Part shown: positions 23,175-31,842 of the stretch, one piece after another
How the letters are laid out: each line of letters begins with the position of its first letter
Position numbering within the stretch: the first letter of the stretch is position 1
Source of the DNA: Oscillospiraceae bacterium
Lineage (GTDB): Bacteria; Bacillota; Clostridia; Oscillospirales; Acutalibacteraceae
DNA length: 47,179 nucleotides
NCBI GenBank assembly: GCA_015066525.1
Contig: SVOG01000028.1
Coordinates: forward strand, 1 to 47,179
Direction of reading: 5' to 3'
Notes under the pieces: generated by a model
Seen by the model: only the letters and a program-made list of their open reading frames with translations
Database searches by the model: none
What the model was told of the DNA's origin: nothing
Program-made: the position numbers and the translations under genes

Positions 23175-23256
23175 TGCAGGAGATGGGACTTGAACCCACA
23201 CTGCGTGAACAACAGGTACCTGAAACCTGCGCGTCTGCCTATTCCGCCACTCCTGC
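23172..23256 (-). tRNA. tRNA-Leu (anticodon CAG)
   Basis: 85 nt including an encoded CCA end. Acceptor stem GCAGGAG/CTCCTGC, D-arm GGCGGAATAGGCAGACGC, anticodon arm CAGGT-TTCAGGT-ACCTG giving anticodon CAG, long variable arm typical of Leu, T-arm GTGGGTTCAAGTCCCAT. It decodes CUG. Promoter TTGACA-17-TACTAT lies just upstream on the minus strand. Confidence 0.95.
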
Positions 23257-23282
23257 ATATTCAATTTATAATCCGCCTTGAT

Positions 23283-23311
23283 ATAGTATCATATCAAAGC
23301 GGATTTGTCAA
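23283..23311 (-). promoter_or_regulatory. Promoter of tRNA-Leu
   Basis: Minus strand TTGACA (23306-23311), 17-bp spacer, TACTAT (23283-23288). The same DNA forms an inverted repeat (ATCCGC...GCGGAT, 23271-23304) that may also end transcription of the AI-2E gene, whose stop is at 23315. Confidence 0.75.
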
Positions 23312-23314
23312 AGG

Positions 23315-24490
23315 TTATTTTTTGCGATTTTTTGGTGTGGTCTCAATTCTGATGTGTTCGGCGGGTGTCCAGAGGTTAATTCTGCCCGTATCGTTAAACG
23401 CCTTAAGCGTCATCACGGTAAGCGGAACGATGAACATACCGAGGAATCCGAAGAGTTTCAGACCGAAATAAAGTCCCATCAATGTGATAATCGGATGGAC
23501 ACCGAGCGAGTCGCCGACAATCTTAGGCTCGATATACTGACGGATAACGGTAATGAGCGCATACATCACGACGATACCGATTGCCTGCTTATAATTACCC
23601 ATCACAAGGGAGACAAGCGCCCACGGTACGAGAATACCGCCCGAGCCCGCAATCGGCATAATATCGAATATCGCAATCAGAATCGCGATGAAGATATAAT
23701 AATTATTCTTCATAATGCCGAGCAGCGATAAAACCGAGAAACCGAGAAAAAGTTCGAAGAAGGTAATCAGCATAATCAGTCCGTAGGCACGCACCATCTT
23801 TAGAATGGTTTTGCTAAATACCTGCTTGATTTCAACCAGCAGATTCTTCTTGTTATCCGGCAACTGCATCTGAATAAAGCGCACGATGCGGTCGTAGTCC
23901 TTCGTAAAGAAAATCCATGCGATAATACCGATAACCACGCCGATGGCAATCGACGGCACATTCTTCACCACGTTTACCATACCGCTGAGACCCGCGCCCA
24001 CGCCCGTCTTGACAGAGCTCAGATCAATCGCGCTGACGTCAAAATCCTCAATCAGCGGTGTAAAGAAGTTCTGCACCGATGTCGTTACACTCGTATAGAG
24101 CGAATCAGGAAGAAATTTCAGAAAATCGAGAATTTCCTTCTCAAGCATCGTGAGAAACGAAGGGATGTCATTTAGCTGGTCGACAAAATACTTCACAAAT
24201 TCCGCAATCTTCGACACCGCAGAGCCAATCAATAGACCGAGCGGAAGCAGAATGATTATGATACTGAGTACTACGAGCAAAATACTCCAGAACGCGTGGT
24301 GCTGATGCTTCGTTTTTCGTTCAATATAGCGCAGCGGCGTCTGCAGCAGTACCGCAAAGAAAAACGTCAGAAGAAACGGCGCCGTGACCCAGAACAGGTA
24401 CTTAAAGAACACATAGATAATCGCAAGCACTGCCGCTATAAACAGCAGTTCAATCAGGAATTCTCTCTTCTTTTCAACTTTTGCAGTCAT
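23315..24490 (-). CDS. AI-2E family transporter
   Basis: 391-aa membrane protein. Eight hydrophobic segments in the AI-2E arrangement: two close to the N-terminus (~12-50), one ~65-90, a long amphipathic region ~95-165 (LNDIPSFLTML..), then segments at ~180-200, ~235-290 and ~300-385. Family-typical motifs near the C-terminus include IFDIMPIAGSGGILVPW (~278-294) and IEPKIVGDSLGVHPIITLMGLYFG (~330-353). Members include TqsA and sporulation-linked YtvI; many export small molecules or ions, and the substrate here is unknown. The N-terminus is lysine-rich, cytoplasmic. Single gene, AAGGAAG RBS before the ATG at 24490; TATAAT on the minus strand ~40 bp upstream with no clear -35. Confidence 0.93.
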   Translation of the reverse strand: MTAKVEKKREFLIELLFIAAVLAIIYVFFKYLFWVTAPFLLTFFFAVLLQTPLRYIERKTKHQHHAFWSILLVVLSIIIILLPLGLLIGSAVSKIAEFVKYFVDQLNDIPSFLTMLEKEILDFLKFLPDSLYTSVTTSVQNFFTPLIEDFDVSAIDLSSVKTGVGAGLSGMVNVVKNVPSIAIGVVIGIIAWIFFTKDYDRIVRFIQMQLPDNKKNLLVEIKQVFSKTILKMVRAYGLIMLITFFELFLGFSVLSLLGIMKNNYYIFIAILIAIFDIMPIAGSGGILVPWALVSLVMGNYKQAIGIVVMYALITVIRQYIEPKIVGDSLGVHPIITLMGLYFGLKLFGFLGMFIVPLTVMTLKAFNDTGRINLWTPAEHIRIETTPKNRKK

Positions 24491-24601
24491 AATGAACTTC
24501 CTTCTTAATAGAATACATTATTATATTAATGCAATAATTCACAATATTCAAGAAGAATATAATAAATTTTTGGTAAATTTTCGAAAAAATAAAATTAGGG
24601 G

Positions 24602-24630
24602 TTGTATAATGTTTATATTAATGGTAATAT
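24602..24630 (+). promoter_or_regulatory. Probable promoter of the ACT-hom-lysC operon
   Basis: TTGTAT (24602-24607), 17-bp spacer, TAATAT (24625-24630), ~50 bp before the first ATG. No lysine riboswitch or T-box is apparent in this short leader. Confidence 0.5.
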
Positions 24631-24681
24631 AGGTGAAGTGTATTTCACAGTAAAACAATTGTCCGCGGGTGGTGAACATTT

Positions 24682-25119
24682 ATGGATGATGCAAAATACC
24701 TGCTGATTGACGCGTCCATCCTTCCGGAGGTGTACAGCAAGGTTGTAACAGCGAAGAATCTGCTACTCTCCGGCGAGGCGCAGTCCGTATCGCAGGCATC
24801 GAAAATGGCAGGAATATCCCGCTCTGCATATTATAAATACAAGGATAAAATTATCGAGTACAAAAACGATTTGCAGGGCACGGCAACCTTCAACGCAAGG
24901 CTGCAGGACAACGCAGGCGTGCTGAGTTCGGTGATGAACGAAATCTATCTCGCGGGGGCAAACGTACTGAGTATCAACCAGAGCTCCCCCGTCAACGATA
25001 TTGCAAACGTATCCATCACGGTAAGTCTCAGCGACTCCGCCCTCACCACCGAAGAAATGGTAAACAAAATCAAGGAAATCAGCGGCGTGAAATCCGCCGA
25101 ACTCATACAGGAGGCATAA
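24682..25119 (+). CDS. ACT domain-containing protein (PheB/UPF0735 type)
   Basis: 145 aa. N-terminal helix-turn-helix-like part (~1-60: SILPEVYSKVVTAKNLLLSGEAQSVSQASKMAGISRSAYYKYKD) followed by an ACT domain (~72-143: NARLQDNAGVLSSVMNEIYLAGANVLSINQS..ANVSITVSLS). ACT domains bind amino acids, so this is probably an allosteric or transcriptional regulator of the downstream threonine/aspartate pathway genes. In other Firmicutes the homologue also precedes hom or phe genes. The stop is 2 bp before the hom ATG, so the genes are translationally coupled; the hom RBS (GGAGG) lies in its last codons. Confidence 0.92.
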   Translation: MDDAKYLLIDASILPEVYSKVVTAKNLLLSGEAQSVSQASKMAGISRSAYYKYKDKIIEYKNDLQGTATFNARLQDNAGVLSSVMNEIYLAGANVLSINQSSPVNDIANVSITVSLSDSALTTEEMVNKIKEISGVKSAELIQEA

Positions 25120-25121
25120 CA

Positions 25122-26339
25122 ATGAAAGTAGCAGTTATGGGCTACGGAACAGTCGGTTCCGGTGTTGTGGAGGTCATCGAATCCCACGACAATGTGATTA
25201 CAAAACGCACGGGCGGCGAGCCGCTCGAGGTAGCGCATATTCTCGACTTGCGCGACTTTCCCGGCGACCCACACGAAAAGCTCTTTACCAAAGATTTCAA
25301 CGATATATTAAGCGACGACGAGGTACGCGTTGTTGCCGAGACAATGGGCGGGGTGGAACCCGCATTCAGTTTCACAATGAAACTCCTCAAGGCGGGCAAG
25401 AGCGTTGTCACCTCCAACAAGGAACTCGTGGCGCAGAAGGGTCTCGAATTGCTCGAGGCGGCTGAGGAGAGCGGTGCGAACTATCTCTTTGAAGCGTCCG
25501 TCGGCGGCGGAATTCCGATTATCCGCCCGATGTCGCAATGTCTTGCTGCCAACAATATCGAGGGCGTTGCAGGTATTCTCAACGGCACAACGAACTTCAT
25601 CCTCACCAAGATGATTGAGGAGGATATGGATTTTTCCGACGCGCTCAAACTCGCGCAGGATAACGGCTATGCCGAAAAAGACCCGACGGCGGACATTGAA
25701 GGCTTCGACGCCTGCCGCAAGGTATGTATTCTCGCTTCCCTTGCCTTTGGCAAGCACGTTTATCCGAACCAGGTTGCCACCGAGGGCATCACCAAAATCA
25801 CGCTCGAGGATGTGGCGTATATCCACTCCATCAAGGGCGTCATTAAACTCCTCGGTCAGATTAAATATATCAGCGATGATAAAATTGCGGCGTTTGTCAG
25901 CCCCGCAGTCGTACAGCACGGCTCGCAGCTCGCATCCGTCAACGATGTATTCAACGCGATTCTCGTACGCGGCGACGCCGTCGGCGACGTATGCTTCTAC
26001 GGTCCCGGCGCGGGCAAACTGCCCACCGCCTCGGCAGTGGTTGCCGATATGGTGGACGCAGCAAAACACATCGAGCGTAAAAAGATTTTTGGCTGGGGTG
26101 CCGGCAGCGAGGATTACGTGGTGGATTACAAGTCGACCATCGAGATGCCTTTCTATGTTAGAGCCAAGGCAAATAAGGTGAAGATTCAGGCAATCTTCGG
26201 CGAGGTCAAATTCCTCTCGAGAATCGGCCAGCCGTCCGATGAGGTGGCATTCATCACCGACAGAATGACGGAGAACGCACTCGATAACAAACTCGCAGGC
26301 GTCGACGTCATCAACATCATCAAAGTAACAAACTATTAA
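25122..26339 (+). CDS. hom: Homoserine dehydrogenase
   Basis: 405 aa. Converts aspartate-4-semialdehyde to homoserine with NAD(P)H, the branch point to threonine and methionine. N-terminal Rossmann motif GYGTVGSGVV (~7-16); TSNKELVAQKG (~97-107) and the substrate-binding region ASVGGGIPIIRPM, LNGTTNFILTKM, GYAEKDPTADIEGFDACRK (~180-200) are all conserved. The C-terminal ~80 residues (FYVRAKANKVKIQAIFGEV...) form an ACT regulatory domain, so feedback control by threonine is expected. Second gene of the operon; lysC follows after 17 bp. Confidence 0.97.
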   Translation: MKVAVMGYGTVGSGVVEVIESHDNVITKRTGGEPLEVAHILDLRDFPGDPHEKLFTKDFNDILSDDEVRVVAETMGGVEPAFSFTMKLLKAGKSVVTSNKELVAQKGLELLEAAEESGANYLFEASVGGGIPIIRPMSQCLAANNIEGVAGILNGTTNFILTKMIEEDMDFSDALKLAQDNGYAEKDPTADIEGFDACRKVCILASLAFGKHVYPNQVATEGITKITLEDVAYIHSIKGVIKLLGQIKYISDDKIAAFVSPAVVQHGSQLASVNDVFNAILVRGDAVGDVCFYGPGAGKLPTASAVVADMVDAAKHIERKKIFGWGAGSEDYVVDYKSTIEMPFYVRAKANKVKIQAIFGEVKFLSRIGQPSDEVAFITDRMTENALDNKLAGVDVINIIKVTNY

Positions 26340-26356
26340 TAGGAGGAACTACCTAT

Positions 26357-27565
26357 ATGGCATTAATCGTTCAGAAGTTCGGCGGCTCATCCGTAGCAAA
26401 TGCCGAACGTGTCATGAATGTGGCGCGCATCGTCACTGACACCTATAAAAAAGGTAACGATGTCGTCGTAGTCGTATCCGCACAGGGCGACACCACGGAC
26501 GACTTAATCGCAAAGGCTGCGGAGATTAATCCGAACGCCGCCAAGCGCGAAATGGACCAGCTCCTCGCAGCGGGCGAGGAAATCTCCATAGCCCTGCTCG
26601 CGATGGCAATCGAGACACTCGGCTGTCCGTCCATCAGCCTTCTTGGCTGGCAGGCAGGATTCAACACAAATTCCGTCTACGGTGCGGCAAGAATCAAGAA
26701 CATCAGACCCAACAGACTCCAGGCGGAACTCGCAAAGCACAACATCGTTGTCGTCGCAGGTTTCCAGGGTATCAACCGATATGACGACCTCACGACACTC
26801 GGTCGTGGCGGCTCGGACACCTCGGCAGTGGCAATCGCAGCGGCGCTGCATGCGGACAAGTGCCAGATTTTCACCGACGTAGAAGGCGTTTACACAGCGG
26901 ACCCGCGCAAGGTTGAGGGCGCTAAGAAGCTCAAGGAAATCACCTATGATGAGATGCTCGAGCTCGCAACGCTCGGCGCGCAGGTGCTCAACAACCGCTC
27001 AGTAGAAATGGCTAAGAAATATTCAGTAGAGCTCGAAGTGCTCTCATCACTGAACCCGATTCCGGGTACCATCGTTAAGGAGGCAGCAAAAATGGAAAAA
27101 ATGTTAATTCGTGGCGTAACAAAAGATAAGGACGTAGCGCTGGTATCCGTACTCGGCGTTCAGGACAATCCGGGGGTAGCATTCAAACTCTTCTCCAAAC
27201 TCTCGCAAAAGAACATCAACGTGGACATCATTCTCCAGTCCTTCGGCAGAAATAATACGAAGGACATCGTCTTCACCGTCAGCAAGGACAACGGCCCCGT
27301 AGCCGTAGAGCTCCTCAACGACCTCTCCGTACTCGGCGACGCAAAAATCGTATGCAACACCGATGTGGCAAAGGTTTCCATCGTCGGCGCAGGTATGGAG
27401 TCCCACCCGGGCACGGCGTCCAAGATGTTCGAGGCACTGTATGAGAGAGGCATCAACATCAAGATGATTTCCACAAGTGAAATCAAGATTTCGGTAATCA
27501 TCGACGCTGACGACGCGGACAGAGCAGTATCCGCCGTTCACGCAGCATTCATCCCGAACGACTAA
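26357..27565 (+). CDS. lysC: Aspartate kinase
   Basis: 402 aa. Phosphorylates L-aspartate, the first step to lysine, threonine, methionine and diaminopimelate. Catalytic domain starts with VQKFGGSS (~4-11), then VVSAQGDTTDDL, the Asp-binding TTLGRGGSDTSAVAIA (~150-165) and FTDVEGVYTADPRKV (~176-190). Two C-terminal ACT domains (~265-402; VSVLGVQDNPGVAFKLF and VSIVGAGMESHPGTASKMF) bind the feedback inhibitor. Length matches the ~400-aa monofunctional class found in Bacillus. RBS AGGAGG 10 bp upstream of ATG; a strong bidirectional terminator follows. Confidence 0.98.
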   Translation: MALIVQKFGGSSVANAERVMNVARIVTDTYKKGNDVVVVVSAQGDTTDDLIAKAAEINPNAAKREMDQLLAAGEEISIALLAMAIETLGCPSISLLGWQAGFNTNSVYGAARIKNIRPNRLQAELAKHNIVVVAGFQGINRYDDLTTLGRGGSDTSAVAIAAALHADKCQIFTDVEGVYTADPRKVEGAKKLKEITYDEMLELATLGAQVLNNRSVEMAKKYSVELEVLSSLNPIPGTIVKEAAKMEKMLIRGVTKDKDVALVSVLGVQDNPGVAFKLFSKLSQKNINVDIILQSFGRNNTKDIVFTVSKDNGPVAVELLNDLSVLGDAKIVCNTDVAKVSIVGAGMESHPGTASKMFEALYERGINIKMISTSEIKISVIIDADDADRAVSAVHAAFIPND

Positions 27566-27581
27566 AATAATACGCAAAAAT

Positions 27582-27603
27582 CCCCTCCGTTTACACGGAG
27601 GGG
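27582..27603. terminator. Bidirectional terminator between lysC and the repeat-protein gene
   Basis: Stem CCCCTCCGT / ACGGAGGGG with TTAC loop; A5 on the left and T-rich DNA on the right serve both convergent genes. Confidence 0.88.
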
Positions 27604-27626
27604 TTATTCTTTGTAAAAGCAAGAGA

Positions 27627-30600
27627 TTATTTGGTTTTTACCGTAATTGTCTTGCTCCAGGAGCTGTAATACTTCGTCTTACCGACCGTCTTGTAGGTGC
27701 GGATGCGAACGTAGTACTTTTTCTTTGCTTTAAGGCTCTTGACTGTTGCCTTTGTGGTGGCGTTCTTCTTGACTGTATATGTCTTTGCGCCGCTGAAATT
27801 CGACTTTAAGCTGTACTGAATTTCGTAGCCCGTGGTCTGGGTTGCCTGCTTGTTCCAGGTAGCGGTAAATGCTTTTTTGCCCGCTGCAACCTTCTTGAGG
27901 CTTGTAGCCTTGGGATTAATTTTGAAGGTGAGGCTCTTGGTACCGCTGTAATTGCCCTTAAAGGTAATTTTGGTTGTTGCCGTGCCTACGGCTTTATTTG
28001 CCGAATAGGTTACGGTGTAATTGGAAGCCGAAATCTTTTTGCCCTTGGAATCGGTTACGATAACTGTGGGCTTTTTGGCTTTGCCGTCATGAACGTATTT
28101 GTCGGCGGAAAGCGTAAACTTTGAAGGTTTGTAAATCGTGGTTTTGCTCTGCACCTTGCCGCAAGCGGCACATTTCTTTTCAATGGTGCCGTCTTTTTTA
28201 AGGGTTGCCTTGGTGATGACAGTTCTGTAATCGTGATTTACTGTTACGGGGAATGTGGTGGTTGCGCCGCGGAATTTGACAACGCACTCGTTATTGCCAT
28301 CCGGCGTCCACGGAGTATCCCACTGGTTATCCAGGATTTGAACATCCTCCTGTGACAGTCTTTCGCCGTCCTCGCTTTCCAGATAAGCGCCGATGCCGTC
28401 GTATTCAAACTTAACGGTATAGTCCTTTTCGGTGCCGTCTTTGTACTTAACGTGGAGCACGTCGCCTACCCAGCCGAGTTGTGCATGATAGCAGAAGAAA
28501 CTTTCGCCGCGGTCGTTGACGCACCATTCGCCGTTCTGACCTTCTGTAAGGATAATCGGCGTATTCTTGGTAAAGGTAATGTACTCAATGTCCGTATCAA
28601 CAATCGTTACGGGGATTTGTGTGCTGATGCCGCGCAGGGTTGCGGTAAAGCTGTGCGCGCCGAGTCCCCACTCCCCTTCGTACTGTGTGTCGTCAATCAG
28701 AACATTGTACTGATGGATTTTCTCATCGCCGTTTACAAAGTAACGCTCGCCGTCGCTCTCGTCGAAGGTAAGAACGTAATCCTTGCTGTTGTCATCGGTA
28801 TCGGTGATGGTAAGGATATCGCCGTCGTTAAAGCCCGGGAAGTTATAGTGCTTAAACGTGCCGCCGTTATCGTCGGGTATTTCCTCATAATCGGTGGCGA
28901 AAATATCAACCGGGTTTTTGAGCGTAAAGCTGATGCTCTTGATACTATTCGCCTTTACGATAACGGGAACGGTGGTTTCGCAGCCGTAATAGGTAACGTA
29001 ATAGAAATTGCTGTTGCCGACCTGCCACGGCACGCCTGCCTGGTCGGAATACGTACCGAGTCTGTCGTTGTCCCTTGTGGGAATTTCGTCACCGTCAGCC
29101 GCTTTGAAAATAACACTGTCTGTAGCGTCATCGTACTCCGCGGTATAATCCACGTCGCCCCTGCCGTCGTTGTAACTAACTGTGAGCACGTCGCCCGCTT
29201 CAAAATTCGGAAGACGGAACAAGGATACCTGCCAGCCGCCCCAGTTTTCGACCTCCTGCTCACCGTCATAATATACGGCGGTGTTTGCGGGAGTGAAGCG
29301 GATACCCGTAACGGGATTAACTTCAATAGTTACTTTAACGTTGGAGGTTGCGCCGCAATAGGATACGGTGTAATAGTTATTGCCGCCCGCCGTCCAGTGA
29401 TTATGATTCTGGTCGCTGTTATAGGTCAGCTCGCGTGCGGAGATCCTTTCGCTACCGTCTGCGCTGACGAATACGGTTTCGTAGTTTTGGGCGTCGTATT
29501 CAGCGGTATAGGTAACTGTGCCCCTGCCGTCGTTATAGGTAACGGTGAGCACGTCGCCCGTTTCGGTATTCGGCGTCCAGTAGTAGAAATACTCTTGGTC
29601 ATCATCGTCGGTTTCATAGTAACCGCTCTGGTTTTCAAGAAGGGTTGAATTCGTTGCGCTGTAAGTAATGGATACAACGGGATTTGCAATAATCGTTACG
29701 TAAAACGACGAAGTTCTGCCCATATATGTAACGTTACACTCATTTGCGCTGCCGAGCGCCCAGGGATTAGTGCGCTGGTCGCTGGATACGCTGACGTCCT
29801 CGTTAGAGATAATTTCTCCGTCCGATGCGGCAAATACGCTCTCGTGCAGCTCGCTGTTATAGCCGTAGGTATATGCTTTGGCGGAGCCTTTATTATCGGT
29901 TACGGTGAGGGTGTCGCCCTCTTCAAACCACGGGTCGTCGTAATAGTACATATCGTCCCACTGGTCATAACGGGTATCGCCCTCATAAAGCACGGGCATT
30001 TTTGCCTTTTCAAAAGTGATTTTGGCAACGGGATTCTGCACGATATTAACGGTAAAGGTTGCCTCAAATCCCGCGTACTCAACGGAGCAGTTGTTTTCGC
30101 CGAGCGTCCAGGGGGTTACGTTCTGATGGGTGTCAAGTCTGATGTCATCAGTGCTGATTTCGTCGCCGTCACCTGCAACGAATCTGCCCTCCCAGGAGCC
30201 CTCGGTTTCCTCATCATAATAGAAGGTGTATTCCTTCGGGTTGTTATCCTTATCATATACGGTGAGCTTGTCGCCGCGTTCAAATACAGGGGCGTTATAA
30301 TAATCGGCGTCGTCCCAGTTATCGTGATACATATGCGTACCCTCGATATATTCCACGGGAGAGCTTTTTTCAAATGCTATGCCGCTTACGGGATTTTCAA
30401 TCACATTGACATAAACATTCGGAGATCGAACTTCCCTGTACTTGACATAGTAATAGTTGTTGTCGGAACCGACAGCCCAGACATTATCGCCCTCGTGAAC
30501 GGTGAAGAGCTCCGTGTTGGAATCGGGCAGCGCCTCCCCTTCGCCATTTACAAACTCGTTTTCTTCATCCGAATAGGTGTAGTCCACGGTTTCGCCGCTG

Positions 30601-31196
30601 TCGGTAAAGGTGACGCTGAGCACATCACCCTGCTTAAAGGACGGCGTGCTGTAATTGAAATACGGCGTGCCTTCACCGTCGGTTTGCCATTCACCGTGGG
30701 TGTTTTCCACTACCGTGTAGGTGTTTGCGGGAGTGAACACAATGGCAGAAACGGGATTGTTGACAACCGTTACCTGCACCTGCACCGAAAAGCTGAGGTA
30801 TTGGAAATAATAATAGTTGTCATCGCCCAGCGTCCAATGCGTTTCCTGCTGCCTATCAACGGTATGATAGCCCTCGCTGATGACATCGCCTTCTTCGCTT
30901 TCGTAGACAATCTTGTTATCTTCCTCACTCCACTTAGCGGTGTAATCCACCGTTTGAGTATCGTCATAAGTAACGCTGAGTACATCACCCGTGCTGATAC
31001 CGACAACGCCGAAATAATAGAAATAATCCGTTTCGCCGTCGTTGTCCTTGCGCATTTCGCCATTGGTTTCATAGTACGCGAGCATCGGCTCCTTTGGCGT
31101 ATAGGCAATGGCAGTTACTTCCCTGGCAAATGCCGTGAGCGGAAGCATTGTGAGCACCATCACAAGTGATAACACAAATGCTAATGATTTTTTCAT
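27627..31196 (-). CDS. Secreted protein with eight long repeats, Ig-like and FN3 C-terminus
   Basis: 1189 aa. Signal peptide MKKSLAFVLSLVMVLTMLPL ending in AFA. About eight tandem repeats of ~115-125 residues fill residues ~27-985. Each begins with a strand like NPVSAIVF or NPVTGIRF, then an aromatic/acidic stretch, a 'GDVLTVTYNDG' hairpin, a 'DQ...W..G.N.Y' motif and a closing strand before the next NPV. A small four-Cys-like knuckle (CAACGK, ~1010) follows, then a bacterial Ig-like/YDG domain (~1025-1095, 'KISASNYTVTYSANKAVGTAT') and an FN3 domain (~1100-1189). No anchor motif. A surface or extracellular binding protein of unknown ligand, acidic overall except the Lys-rich C-terminus. RBS AAAGGAG before ATG. 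Confidence 0.88.
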   Translation of the reverse strand: MKKSLAFVLSLVMVLTMLPLTAFAREVTAIAYTPKEPMLAYYETNGEMRKDNDGETDYFYYFGVVGISTGDVLSVTYDDTQTVDYTAKWSEEDNKIVYESEEGDVISEGYHTVDRQQETHWTLGDDNYYYFQYLSFSVQVQVTVVNNPVSAIVFTPANTYTVVENTHGEWQTDGEGTPYFNYSTPSFKQGDVLSVTFTDSGETVDYTYSDEENEFVNGEGEALPDSNTELFTVHEGDNVWAVGSDNNYYYVKYREVRSPNVYVNVIENPVSGIAFEKSSPVEYIEGTHMYHDNWDDADYYNAPVFERGDKLTVYDKDNNPKEYTFYYDEETEGSWEGRFVAGDGDEISTDDIRLDTHQNVTPWTLGENNCSVEYAGFEATFTVNIVQNPVAKITFEKAKMPVLYEGDTRYDQWDDMYYYDDPWFEEGDTLTVTDNKGSAKAYTYGYNSELHESVFAASDGEIISNEDVSVSSDQRTNPWALGSANECNVTYMGRTSSFYVTIIANPVVSITYSATNSTLLENQSGYYETDDDDQEYFYYWTPNTETGDVLTVTYNDGRGTVTYTAEYDAQNYETVFVSADGSERISARELTYNSDQNHNHWTAGGNNYYTVSYCGATSNVKVTIEVNPVTGIRFTPANTAVYYDGEQEVENWGGWQVSLFRLPNFEAGDVLTVSYNDGRGDVDYTAEYDDATDSVIFKAADGDEIPTRDNDRLGTYSDQAGVPWQVGNSNFYYVTYYGCETTVPVIVKANSIKSISFTLKNPVDIFATDYEEIPDDNGGTFKHYNFPGFNDGDILTITDTDDNSKDYVLTFDESDGERYFVNGDEKIHQYNVLIDDTQYEGEWGLGAHSFTATLRGISTQIPVTIVDTDIEYITFTKNTPIILTEGQNGEWCVNDRGESFFCYHAQLGWVGDVLHVKYKDGTEKDYTVKFEYDGIGAYLESEDGERLSQEDVQILDNQWDTPWTPDGNNECVVKFRGATTTFPVTVNHDYRTVITKATLKKDGTIEKKCAACGKVQSKTTIYKPSKFTLSADKYVHDGKAKKPTVIVTDSKGKKISASNYTVTYSANKAVGTATTKITFKGNYSGTKSLTFKINPKATSLKKVAAGKKAFTATWNKQATQTTGYEIQYSLKSNFSGAKTYTVKKNATTKATVKSLKAKKKYYVRIRTYKTVGKTKYYSSWSKTITVKTK

Positions 31197-31303
31197 AGAA
31201 TTGCTCCTTTGCTTATTTTTGATACTTATATATTACCATATTATAAGACTAAAGTATATTAGCACTTTTTTACAAAAAAAGGCGCTTTTATTTGTCATAA
31301 CAA

Positions 31304-31327
31304 AAATGCAGGGTCACCCCTGCATTT
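31304..31327 (-). terminator. Terminator of the flavin reductase-flavodiiron operon
   Basis: 10-bp stem AAATGCAGGG / CCCTGCATTT with a 4-base loop, followed on the minus strand by TTTTTG, directly after the stop at 31329. Confidence 0.85.
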
Positions 31328-31328
31328 G

Positions 31329-31829
31329 TTAATCCTTGATATAGGTGGGCGCCGTTTTGGGCGCTTTGCCCTTGATGACATTATGATAATAGGCATAGGT
31401 CATCGGGGTGTCGTCAGAGAGCACCTCAGCTCCCGTTACCTCGCCGAGGAATACGGTATGCGTTTCGCTCTCCATCGTATCAATCACCTTACAGGTGATA
31501 TGCGCGATGCTGCCGTCTACAACGGGAAGGAAATTCTTAACCTCGGGTGCTTCGGAAAACTTATCGAAATCCCTGCCGCTGCGAAAGCCAAAGGTACCGA
31601 TGATGAGCGGCGCGCTATGCTCGCCGAGCACATTCAGGGCGAACATACCCGATTTTTTAATGCACTCATTGGTGAAATTGCTGTGATTCACGCTGACCGC
31701 GATGGTGGCGGGCTCCGCCGTCACCTGCATCGCCGAATTAGCGGTGCATCCGGTCGGCTTGCCGCCGTCAGCCCAGCTTGTCACAACATAGACGCCATAG
31801 GACAATTTAGTAAAAGCCATATAATCCAT
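31329..31829 (-). CDS. Flavin reductase-like FMN-binding protein
   Basis: 166 aa, split-barrel flavin reductase family. Typical signature YGVYVVTSWADGGKPTGCTANSAMQVTAEPATIAVSVNHSNFTNECIKKSG (~11-60), where the T-x-N-S segment contacts FMN and the final H-x-N-T-N-x-x-I loop is conserved, and ALNVLGEHSAPLIIGTFGFRSGRDFDKF (~63-92). Probably reduces flavin or binds FMN as an electron carrier for the flavodiiron protein encoded just upstream (13 bp away), together reducing O2 or NO in this anaerobe. GGAGTG RBS 6 bp before the first ATG. Confidence 0.9.
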   Translation of the reverse strand: MDYMAFTKLSYGVYVVTSWADGGKPTGCTANSAMQVTAEPATIAVSVNHSNFTNECIKKSGMFALNVLGEHSAPLIIGTFGFRSGRDFDKFSEAPEVKNFLPVVDGSIAHITCKVIDTMESETHTVFLGEVTGAEVLSDDTPMTYAYYHNVIKGKAPKTAPTYIKD

Positions 31830-31842
31830 ACAATCACTCCGC

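Noticed and set aside
24631-24681. Lysine riboswitch or T-box before the ACT-hom-lysC operon
   Set aside because: Only ~50 nt of leader with no conserved core is available.
25308-26069. Antisense open frame across homoserine dehydrogenase
   Set aside because: No RBS or recognisable domain; hom is fully conserved on the plus strand.
28452-29648. Long open frames on the plus strand opposite the repeat protein (also 29844-31169)
   Set aside because: They are antisense to a clear secreted repeat protein, lack ribosome binding sites and arise from its codon bias and repetition.
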